A stretch of 13,418 bases of DNA from Nitrospiraceae bacterium (GTDB lineage Bacteria > Nitrospirota > Thermodesulfovibrionia > Thermodesulfovibrionales > UBA9159): positions 1-13,418 of the forward strand of contig DMNE01000292.1 of NCBI GenBank assembly GCA_003453735.1, written 5' to 3'. Positions within the stretch are counted from its first letter, which is position 1; every line of letters begins with the position of its first letter. Positions 1 through 6,646 of this stretch are shown in pieces. Position numbers and translations under genes: made by a program. Under the pieces are notes generated by a model, which saw nothing but the letters and a program-made list of their open reading frames with translations, had not been told where the DNA came from and did not search any database.

Positions 1-2
1 AC

Positions 3-1109
3 AACATTGTGAGGATCGACGCGGGGGAAGAATATGACACTGATGACGCACTGAACAATAAATACCGCAGGGCAGCTGACTTTCTCGATCAATGGCAGAA
101 GGAAGGAATCCTTGTGCGTTCCTCAAAAGACTCTTTCTATGCCTATGAAATGGATTATCGGACAACAGAAGGAAGAAAGAGGATGGTTGGCTTCTTCGGT
201 CTGGTGAGATTACAAGAGTTGGGTAACGGCATATACCCCCATGAAGAGACCCACTCAAAGCCGAAGGTTGACCGCCTCAATCTTATGACCGCCTGCAAAG
301 CAAACACAAGCCCTATCTTTTCCTTGTATAACAGCCCTGCGCGGAAGGCCTCCCGCATCCTTGAACGCATTAGGGAAACCGTTCCGTATTTAGAAGTGGG
401 TGATCCTCATGGGGCCATCCACAGACTCTGGAGCATAGAGAGGACAGACCACATCGTGACGATCAAAAGTGACCTTGAGGGCAAAGCGGTTTTTATTGCC
501 GACGGCCATCACCGATATGAGACGGCGCTTGAGTTTCAGCGAATGGCAGGAAAGTCAGGGAGGGACGAACCGTTCAATTTTGTCCTTATGTTTCTTACCA
601 ACATTGCCGATGGAGGAATAACCATACTCCCCACGCACAGGATAATACGGTATAATACGGGAGAAATTCTCAATAAATTGTCCGAGCACTTTGAAATACA
701 AGCCTTCCAAGCAGACGCTGATATCACAGCGATCATGAGGAACCGGACACACACCCTCGGCCTCTTCTTAAAGGGAGACCCTCAACAGTATCTACTCGGG
801 TACACAGGCACGTGGTTGACAGAGCTGCCCGCGTCGCTACAGGGCCTTGATGTCGCTATATTGCACACACTCATTTTTAGGAAACTCCTGAACGTCTCTG
901 ATATCCTCTATGAGATGGATCCAGGGATCGCACAACATAAGGTGAGAGACGGCGATTACGACGCTGTATTCTTCTTGAACCCCACACGGGTGGAAGACGT
1001 GGAAAGGGTTGCCCTTTCGTCCGCAAGAATGCCGCCCAAGTCAACCTATTTCTATCCTAAGGTTATGACGGGTTTTATTATAAACAGTCTCAATACATCT
1101 TTTTTATAA
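3..1109 (+). CDS. DUF1015 family protein, 5' end outside the window
   Basis: This is a DUF1015 protein whose biochemical function is not established. Family hallmarks are visible: a YPHEETHSKPKVDRL stretch (about residues 76-90 counted from the GTG at position 9), then NTSPIFSLY, then the signature ADGHHRYETA (about 164-173). The reading frame is open to the window edge, and the codons before the GTG at 9 read N-I, matching the 'PYNxIR' segment found well inside family members, so that GTG is not the true start. Family members are usually just over 400 residues, so perhaps 40-70 residues are missing. The stop is 15 nt before gap, with a strong ribosome site between, suggesting cotranscription with gap-pgk. 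In other genomes the family often sits beside serine-biosynthesis genes (serA/serC); that link is family knowledge and cannot be seen here. Confidence 0.88.
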   Translation, partial: NIVRIDAGEEYDTDDALNNKYRRAADFLDQWQKEGILVRSSKDSFYAYEMDYRTTEGRKRMVGFFGLVRLQELGNGIYPHEETHSKPKVDRLNLMTACKANTSPIFSLYNSPARKASRILERIRETVPYLEVGDPHGAIHRLWSIERTDHIVTIKSDLEGKAVFIADGHHRYETALEFQRMAGKSGRDEPFNFVLMFLTNIADGGITILPTHRIIRYNTGEILNKLSEHFEIQAFQADADITAIMRNRTHTLGLFLKGDPQQYLLGYTGTWLTELPASLQGLDVAILHTLIFRKLLNVSDILYEMDPGIAQHKVRDGDYDAVFFLNPTRVEDVERVALSSARMPPKSTYFYPKVMTGFIINSLNTSFL

Positions 1110-2123
<1,014 letters not shown>

Positions 2124-2131
2124 GGTAAGGT

Positions 2132-3367
2132 ATGATCAGAAAAAACGGCAGTCCGTTACCTCCGAGCGATATTTTGGCAAAGCTCACCATCGAGGACTTA
2201 GAGATAAAGGGTAAGAGGGTTTTTGTACGTGCAGATTTCAACGTGCCGATTGACGAGAACCTCAAAATCACCGATGACCGCAGGATCCGTTCCACGTTGC
2301 CGACGATAAACTATGCCATCGATGAAGGTGCGCGGGTTATTTTAGCCTCTCACCTCGGCAGACCGAAGGGCAAACGGGAACCGCGGTTTAGCCTTGCGCC
2401 GATCGCCAAAAGACTTCAGAGGCTCCTGGATAAAGATGTCCTTTTCACCGAGGATTGCATAGGCCAGAAGGTCGAGAACTCCATAGCGAAAATGAAAGAC
2501 GGAGATGTGCTCCTTCTCGAAAATCTGAGATTCTACCCCGGTGAAGAAAAAAATGATGAGGATTTTGCAAAGGCCCTTTCACAGATTGCAGATTTTTATA
2601 TAAATGACGCCTTTGGTGCCGCGCACAGGGCGCATGCCTCAACCGTCGGCATCCCGAAATTCCTTCCTTCTGCTGCTGGCTTTCTCCTAAAAAAAGAGAT
2701 CGAGTACCTGAAAGGAGTTGTCATCAACCCCATCCGACCTTTCCTCGCAATCCTCGGAGGTGCAAAGGTTTCCGGGAAGATCGGCGTTCTGGAGAACCTC
2801 GTCGATAAGGTCAATAAGGTTATTGTGGGCGGCGGGATGGCGTTCACCTTTATCAGGGCCATGGGATACGAGATCGGAGATTCCCTTGTTGAGGCCGATA
2901 TGCTGGATTTCGCAAACCGCTTACGGGAGAAACTCATTGAGAGCAAGGTGAAATTCTATCTCCCAGTTGACTGTGTTATCGCCCAGAGCATGGAGCCGGG
3001 GGCCGAGACAAAGATCGTCACAACTCAGGAGATTCCGAAGGGCTGGCGGGCGCTTGATATCGGCCCCGCCTCGGTGAGACTCTTTTCAGAGGCGATTCAA
3101 GATGTGAAGACAATCATCTGGAACGGCCCAATGGGGGTGTTTGAGATTGATGCGTTCTCGAGGGGAACGTATGCGATTGCACACTCGGTGGCAGATGCGT
3201 ATGCCTTGACTATTGTGGGTGGAGGAGACACCGATCTTGCGGTGCACAAGGCCGGCGTCTCTGATTCCATATCCTTTATATCCACGGGTGGCGGGGCATC
3301 CCTTCAGCTCTTGGAAGGAAAAGAGCTTCCCGGCATCGCGGCGCTCACCGACAAGAAAAAAGAGTGA
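2132..3367 (+). CDS. pgk: Phosphoglycerate kinase
   Basis: Transfers the acyl phosphate of 1,3-bisphosphoglycerate to ADP, giving 3-phosphoglycerate and ATP; it acts directly after GAPDH. The substrate-binding N-domain shows KRVFVRADFNVP (residues 28-39) and SHLGRPKG (73-80). The nucleotide domain shows GGAKVSGKIGVLENL (209-223), NGPMGVFE (331-338), GGGDT (363-367) and STGGGASLQLLEGK (384-397). In the usual SHISTGGGAS segment the His is a Phe here (F382). Length is 411, slightly above the usual 390-400, because of about 14 extra N-terminal residues before LAKLTIEDL. The ATG at 2132 is preferred over the TTG at 2174 because GAGGTAAGG lies just upstream of it, while no ribosome site precedes the TTG. 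The gap stop is 8 nt upstream; the convergent speH ends 5 nt downstream. Confidence 0.97.
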   Translation: MIRKNGSPLPPSDILAKLTIEDLEIKGKRVFVRADFNVPIDENLKITDDRRIRSTLPTINYAIDEGARVILASHLGRPKGKREPRFSLAPIAKRLQRLLDKDVLFTEDCIGQKVENSIAKMKDGDVLLLENLRFYPGEEKNDEDFAKALSQIADFYINDAFGAAHRAHASTVGIPKFLPSAAGFLLKKEIEYLKGVVINPIRPFLAILGGAKVSGKIGVLENLVDKVNKVIVGGGMAFTFIRAMGYEIGDSLVEADMLDFANRLREKLIESKVKFYLPVDCVIAQSMEPGAETKIVTTQEIPKGWRALDIGPASVRLFSEAIQDVKTIIWNGPMGVFEIDAFSRGTYAIAHSVADAYALTIVGGGDTDLAVHKAGVSDSISFISTGGGASLQLLEGKELPGIAALTDKKKE

Positions 3368-3372
3368 CCGTT

Positions 3373-3780
3373 TTACAGAACTGGCTGTAGTTCAGGCGAT
3401 GAACACTTATGGGGTAATTTCCTGTTTTCGTGTGAGAGGATCCCTCTCTTCACCTCTACAATGGATGGGCTCTTGCTTTCAAAGCGTGTGATCAGATATG
3501 AGGCAGCGACCTCGGGTTTGATCACATCACCACACGTGAAAATATCAACAGCAGCATAGCCGTATTCCGGCCATGTATGAACAGACAGATGGGATTCAGC
3601 TATAACGACCATACCGCTGATTCCGAAGGGACTGAATTGGTGGAACGAAATATCGACGATCGTGGCCTTTGCTTTCCTCGCTGCAGAAACGAGGGCATCT
3701 CGAACTTCTTCGAGATTGCGCAACAGTGCTGGGTTGCAATCCTTCAATTCAACCAAAAGATGGGCACCTAAAGCATACAA
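3373..3780 (-). CDS. speH: S-adenosylmethionine decarboxylase proenzyme, class 1B
   Basis: Pyruvoyl enzyme that decarboxylates SAM to supply aminopropyl groups for spermidine. The proenzyme cleaves itself between E62 and S63, and S63 becomes the pyruvoyl group. The motif AESHLSVHTWPEYGYAA (61-77) carries S63 and H68; C83 lies in FTCG (81-84). These three positions match the catalytic residues of the Thermotoga-type enzyme in both identity and numbering. The start is TTG: it places the family pattern M-x-A-L-G-x-H at the N-terminus and is preceded by GGAAGGGGG about 8 nt upstream, while no in-frame ATG fits. The last 20 or so residues (ENRKLPHKCSS...) extend past the usual end of the fold. No spermidine synthase is in the window. 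The gene is divergent from queE and tail-to-tail with pgk. Confidence 0.95.
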   Translation of the reverse strand: MYALGAHLLVELKDCNPALLRNLEEVRDALVSAARKAKATIVDISFHQFSPFGISGMVVIAESHLSVHTWPEYGYAAVDIFTCGDVIKPEVAASYLITRFESKSPSIVEVKRGILSHENRKLPHKCSSPELQPVL

Positions 3781-3836
3781 TTCTCTACCCCCTTCCAGGA
3801 GAACGTAAGGAGCGGATCACTCCCTTTCGAATAAGA

Positions 3837-3866
3837 AAAATACCCCAAAACAATAGCTTTTGTCAA
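3837..3866 (-). promoter_or_regulatory. Probable sigma-70 promoter of speH
   Basis: Read on the minus strand, TTGACA (3861-3866) is followed after 18 nt by TATTTT (3837-3842). The -35 is perfect; the -10 matches four of six bases. Transcription would start near 3830, giving a leader of about 50 nt before the TTG start. That leader contains a short stem (AAGGAG at 3807-3812 with CTCCCTT at 3820-3826, plus-strand coordinates) just ahead of the purine-rich ribosome site. Confidence 0.5.
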
Positions 3867-3908
3867 GAGCAATTTTACCCACGACAGAGACGATCACGGA
3901 CTGACGCT

Positions 3909-3938
3909 TTGACAGAACCGAACACGTAATGATACCTT
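3909..3938 (+). promoter_or_regulatory. Possible promoter of queE
   Basis: A perfect TTGACA (3909-3914) lies 41 nt before the queE ATG. The best -10 at acceptable spacing is weak (TACCTT at 3933-3938, 18-nt spacer). The -35 and the position in the speH-queE divergent gap support it; the -10 does not, so confidence is low to moderate. Confidence 0.35.
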
Positions 3939-3954
3939 TGAGAATACTAGGATC

Positions 3955-4590
3955 ATGAAAGTCTGCGAAATATTCACGAGTATCCAGGGGGAGTCCAGTT
4001 ATGCGGGTGTGCCCTGTATTTTCATACGAATGACCGGCTGCAATCTCAGGTGTTCGTATTGTGATACGCAATATGCATACTCGGAAGGAAGGGAGCTTAC
4101 AGAACAAGAAATCCTCAGTGAAGTATCGAGGATAGGGTTGAAAATAGTGGAGATAACGGGTGGTGAGCCATTGCTCCAGCATGATGTTCCCCGCCTCGTG
4201 AGACGACTCCTTGACGACGGCCGCACCGTACTCATCGAGACAAACGGCAGCCAGGACATAAAAGAGATCGATACCAGGGCAATTATAATCCTTGATATAA
4301 AGACACCGGGCAGCGGCATGTCTGGTGAAATAAGCATCTCCAATCTCGATTACCTCAAGCCTGCGGATGAGCTGAAATTTGTAATTGCCTCACGGGATGA
4401 TTACGAATGGTCAAGGAACTTCTTACGAACACATCCTGTCATCGCGAAATGCACAGTACTCTTCTCGCCTGTATTCGGGAAACTGGACCCCCAGGACCTT
4501 TCACGATGGATCATCGAGGACAGGCTTGACGTGAGGCTGAACGTTCAGTTACAGAAATACATTTACGGGCCCGATCAAAGAGGCGTGTAA
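3955..4590 (+). CDS. queE: 7-carboxy-7-deazaguanine synthase (radical SAM)
   Basis: Radical SAM enzyme converting 6-carboxytetrahydropterin to 7-carboxy-7-deazaguanine in the queuosine/preQ0 pathway. The N-terminus EIFTSIQGESSYAGVPCIFIR is typical of QueE. The cluster motif is C29-x3-C33-x2-C36 (GCNLRCSYCDTQYAY), followed by the SAM-contacting ITGGEPLLQ (about 68-76) and the strand ETNGS. Length of 211 residues is normal. The ATG at 3955 is chosen because it starts right at the conserved K-V-x-E-I-F-x-S-I-Q-G-E block; AGGA just upstream is only a modest ribosome site. Other queuosine genes (queC, queD, queF) are not in the window, so its partners are encoded elsewhere. The 3' end overlaps the convergent Nudix gene by 16 bp. 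Confidence 0.95.
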   Translation: MKVCEIFTSIQGESSYAGVPCIFIRMTGCNLRCSYCDTQYAYSEGRELTEQEILSEVSRIGLKIVEITGGEPLLQHDVPRLVRRLLDDGRTVLIETNGSQDIKEIDTRAIIILDIKTPGSGMSGEISISNLDYLKPADELKFVIASRDDYEWSRNFLRTHPVIAKCTVLFSPVFGKLDPQDLSRWIIEDRLDVRLNVQLQKYIYGPDQRGV

Positions 4591-5084
4591 CTTAGGTACC
4601 TCTTGTATTCATCTTCAAAATGATCGCTGAGTATCTGTTTCCCCAAGACCCGTTGTATCTCGACAAGCTCCCAGAACCGTATCTCATCGATCTCGTCCCT
4701 GTTAAAAGAAATGGTGGTGATTGGGCCATTGTATACACATCGATAGGTGCTAACAAGTTCTGTTTCGTAAGGACTGCTGTGAGTGTAGGAATAGAGATAT
4801 TCGATTTCACAGCCGGTGATACCCAGTTCTTCCTCCATCTCTCTCTGTGCAGAAGACCCAAGTGCCTCTCCGACACCCACATGACCGCCCACCGATGTAT
4901 CCCATCTTCCGGGGGCGACATCCTTGACGAGGGAGCGCTTTTGCAAGAGCAGCTCACCTCTGGCATTGAATACAAGAACGTGTACAACCCGATGAATCAG
5001 GGAAGGGTCTCTATGGACTACCGACCTGCACGCAATCCCCACAAACTCGCCACGCTCGTTGACTACTTCCAGATATTCTTCCAA
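4575..5084 (-). CDS. Nudix hydrolase, YfcD/IDI-like
   Basis: Nudix-fold protein of 169 residues. The full Nudix box is present: G67-x5-E73-x7-R81-E82-M83-E84-E85-E86-L87-G88-I89, which binds the divalent metal and the diphosphate substrate. The flanks VVHVLVFNARGELLLQKRS (33-51) and GRWDTSVGGH (59-68) are typical of the YfcD branch, related in sequence to isopentenyl-diphosphate isomerase type 1. The substrate cannot be told from sequence; a housekeeping nucleotide or isoprenoid diphosphate is possible. The only start that keeps the first strand (LEVVNERGEFVG) is a TTG with a weak ribosome site; a TAG lies in frame six codons further upstream. A decayed tnpB ends 1 nt before this start, so an insertion may have replaced the original upstream region. 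The 3' end overlaps queE by 16 bp. Confidence 0.88.
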   Translation of the reverse strand: MEEYLEVVNERGEFVGIACRSVVHRDPSLIHRVVHVLVFNARGELLLQKRSLVKDVAPGRWDTSVGGHVGVGEALGSSAQREMEEELGITGCEIEYLYSYTHSSPYETELVSTYRCVYNGPITTISFNRDEIDEIRFWELVEIQRVLGKQILSDHFEDEYKRYLSYTPL

Positions 5085-5085
5085 C

Positions 5086-5436
5086 CTATACCATCTGTTC
5101 TTCTAAATGTGCACAAAAGCGCTCACGTTTTTGTGCCCGCACCGAACCTTCTTGCAGACAGAAAGCATAACGGGCAAGCGTCACTTTCCCGCCGGAAACA
5201 ACACGCGCGACATCCGTGCATAGCATGGTTGCCGTGCTTGCCTTGGGTAGGACAGCAGTATCGGTTGCCAGCCTTTTAAGATTTTTCGCAGAATTCACGT
5301 CGCGGTCCCGATGCATACCACATTGACGGACGGGTCCATTCCCTGCCGGAGAGGAAAGGAGTTCGTCAAAGACAGACAGACATTCCGAACACCTCGCGAA
5401 TAAGGGATACCAGCACAAAATGTCAATACGGCTCAT
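5086..5436 (-). pseudogene. Decayed TnpB (IS200/IS605 OrfB) C-terminal remnant
   Basis: The translation retains the C-terminal zinc-ribbon and tail of TnpB, the RNA-guided nuclease of IS200/IS605 elements. The first pair is CSEC, and GMHRDRDVNSAKNLKRL matches the family's CGxxHDRDxNAAxNL block, which includes the last RuvC aspartate. Between these, the reading frame loses similarity, but the neighbouring frame reads LPFLSGREWTRPS, the expected partner of the family's LPLSVREWTCPxC. Similarity therefore needs a one-base loss near 5358-5361 and a one-base gain near 5322-5325, and the first Cys of the second zinc pair is Arg (CGT for TGT). Everything N-terminal to about residue 300 of a normal 400-residue TnpB is absent, with a stop (TAG) at 5455-5457. 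No TnpA is present. This is dead mobile DNA. Confidence 0.85.
5111..5136. repeat. Inverted repeat inside the 3' end of the tnpB remnant
   Basis: GCACAAAA (5111-5118) and TTTTGTGC (5129-5136) form a perfect 8-bp inverted repeat with a 10-nt loop, 25 bp from the tnpB stop. IS200/IS605 elements carry an imperfect hairpin near the right end, and the guide RNA of TnpB overlaps the 3' end of the gene. Position and form fit such a relic, but only the hairpin itself is seen directly. Confidence 0.45.
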
Positions 5437-5793
5437 GTCTGGATCCCGCTCTCTCTATGCCTCTGGTATTCACCATCTGGCGTGCCGGGTCGTGCAACCT
5501 GCATACACCTTTTTATAGGGCTTTCGAGAAGAAAAGTCAAGAGGGTCAACTCACTGTTTGTCAAGACAAAGTAACAGACAAAGCACTAATGTCCGGTTTT
5601 CGGCAAAGTAGAAATGTCTCAGCTCCCAAAGAGGACTTCTCGGCCCCCGACCTATCCTACGGGCATGGTCATTCCAAACTACCCGATCAAGACCCCTTTG
5701 CATGATATAATGGAAATAAAGGGGCGACCATGCATAATCTCCCTCTCGATACATCATGGCCAAAAGACTAAGGGAACGCAGGAACTAAACATA
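5437..5793. other. 357-bp gene-free stretch with mobile-element debris
   Basis: No convincing coding sequence lies here. It separates the truncated tnpB remnant from the ATP-grasp gene. It holds short degenerate direct repeats at 5567-5618 that resemble an insertion-sequence end. It also holds an isolated TATAAT at 5706-5711 with no -35 at workable spacing, which may or may not serve the gene at 5794. The first 120 bases show no TnpB similarity in the frame that continues upstream. Confidence 0.6.
5567..5618. repeat. Degenerate direct repeats, possibly an IS21-like terminal remnant
   Basis: Three related units occur in a row: CAAAGTAACAGAC (5567-5579), CAAAGCACTAATGTC (5579-5593) and CAAAGTAGAAATGTC (5604-5618). 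The last two are 25 bp apart, with GGTTTTCGG between. Arrays of short repeats are typical at the ends of IS21-family elements, and the 'GTCCGGTTTTCGGCAAAGT' wording recalls such ends. No IS21 transposase gene is present, and the family assignment is from memory of similar ends only. Confidence 0.35.
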
Positions 5794-6507
5794 ATGACGA
5801 ATACCCATGCTTCTTCTTCCGCTCACAATAACGGCAATTTATCAAAGACGTTAAAGAACTTTCTCGGAGAGGCAAAAGGGGGAAAAACCCTTTTTGAGCA
5901 TGAAGTCAAAAAGCTTTTAAAGGAGATTGGGCTTCCTGTGCCGAACGGTATATATGTGAGGAGGGGCGAGGTACCCCCTTGTCTCCATAATTTACGGTAC
6001 CCGCTCGTGGTAAAGGTATCATCTTCACAAATAGCTTCAAAGACGGAAGTCAAGGGGGTTAAACTCGGACTCAAGGATGCGGAAGAGGTGCTGCACGCTG
6101 TTAAGGAGTTATTCCTCATTGGCTCTGCCGAAGGTGTACTCATAGAAGAGATGGCTCCCCAGGGACTGGAAGTGATTGTGGGTGGCATTATCGATAATCA
6201 GTTTGGCCCAGTTGTCATGTTCGGTCTCGGAGGAGTATTCGTTGAGCTGTACAAAGATGTTGCCTTTGGCCTTGCACCCCTTACGAGAGGCGATGCTAGC
6301 TGGCTGATTCACCAGGTAAGGGCTTACAGACTTTTAGAAGGTTATAGAGGGAGCCCTCCTGCGGATATTGAAAGTCTCCTGAATACTCTTGCTGCCGTCT
6401 CTGATCTTATGGTGACGGGTTTAATTACAGAGATCGATCTGAACCCCGTGGCCCTTTATCGTGAAGGTGCCATGATCCTGGATGCAAAGATGGCGGTTAC
6501 TTCCTGA
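5794..6507 (+). CDS. ATP-grasp protein, ADP-forming acyl-CoA synthetase beta-subunit type
   Basis: A 237-residue ATP-grasp_5 protein like the beta subunit of ADP-forming acetyl-CoA synthetase (ACD), which makes ATP from acyl-CoA, ADP and phosphate. Visible blocks: an N-terminal helix ending LLKEIGLPVPNGIYVRR (41-57), YPLVVKV (69-75), GLEVIVGGIIDNQFGPVVMFGLGGVFVE split over 124-151, and EIDLNPV (213-219). In the usual HK-[ST]-[DE]-x-GG-V motif this protein has SKTEVKGV (82-89): the His, described as a second phosphorylated His in archaeal ACD, is Ser, and the first Gly is Lys. The ATG at 5794 has AGGA about 10 nt upstream and gives the family's normal length; longer in-frame starts would run into repeat debris. 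No alpha subunit is nearby. It may be an ACD beta subunit with altered chemistry or a diverged relative. Confidence 0.8.
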   Translation: MTNTHASSSAHNNGNLSKTLKNFLGEAKGGKTLFEHEVKKLLKEIGLPVPNGIYVRRGEVPPCLHNLRYPLVVKVSSSQIASKTEVKGVKLGLKDAEEVLHAVKELFLIGSAEGVLIEEMAPQGLEVIVGGIIDNQFGPVVMFGLGGVFVELYKDVAFGLAPLTRGDASWLIHQVRAYRLLEGYRGSPPADIESLLNTLAAVSDLMVTGLITEIDLNPVALYREGAMILDAKMAVTS

Positions 6508-6526
6508 AATGAAGTGGTACAATCTG

Positions 6527-6554
6527 TTGTCCTCTCGATCCTCCTTCTTATATT
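6527..6554 (+). promoter_or_regulatory. Possible promoter of rsh
   Basis: TTGTCC (6527-6532), a 16-nt spacer and TATATT (6549-6554) lie in the 139-bp gap between the ATP-grasp gene and rsh. Both boxes deviate from consensus. The gap is large enough for rsh to have its own promoter; no terminator hairpin for the upstream gene was seen. Confidence 0.3.
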
Positions 6555-6646
6555 GACTGTTTCATCCCGCGCAGACGCACGTTCTCCTCATAAGCAGTAG
6601 TGGATCTCTCATATATCAGGCTGAATCGAAAGGTGTATAATAAGCT

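Noticed and set aside
4620..5279. A 219-codon plus-strand open frame
   Set aside because: It is antisense to the Nudix box and to the tnpB remnant, both of which have clear family motifs on the other strand.
5706..5711. A perfect TATAAT box before the ATP-grasp gene
   Set aside because: No -35-like hexamer lies 15-19 nt upstream, so it is not listed as a promoter on its own.
5551..5763. A 70-codon minus-strand open frame over the repeat region
   Set aside because: It encodes only the translated repeats (FYFAENRTL-like) seen at insertion-sequence ends and has no good start context.
5614..5793. A 60-residue N-terminal extension of the ATP-grasp gene
   Set aside because: It runs into mobile-element repeats, lacks family similarity, and the ATG at 5794 has a ribosome site and gives the usual length.
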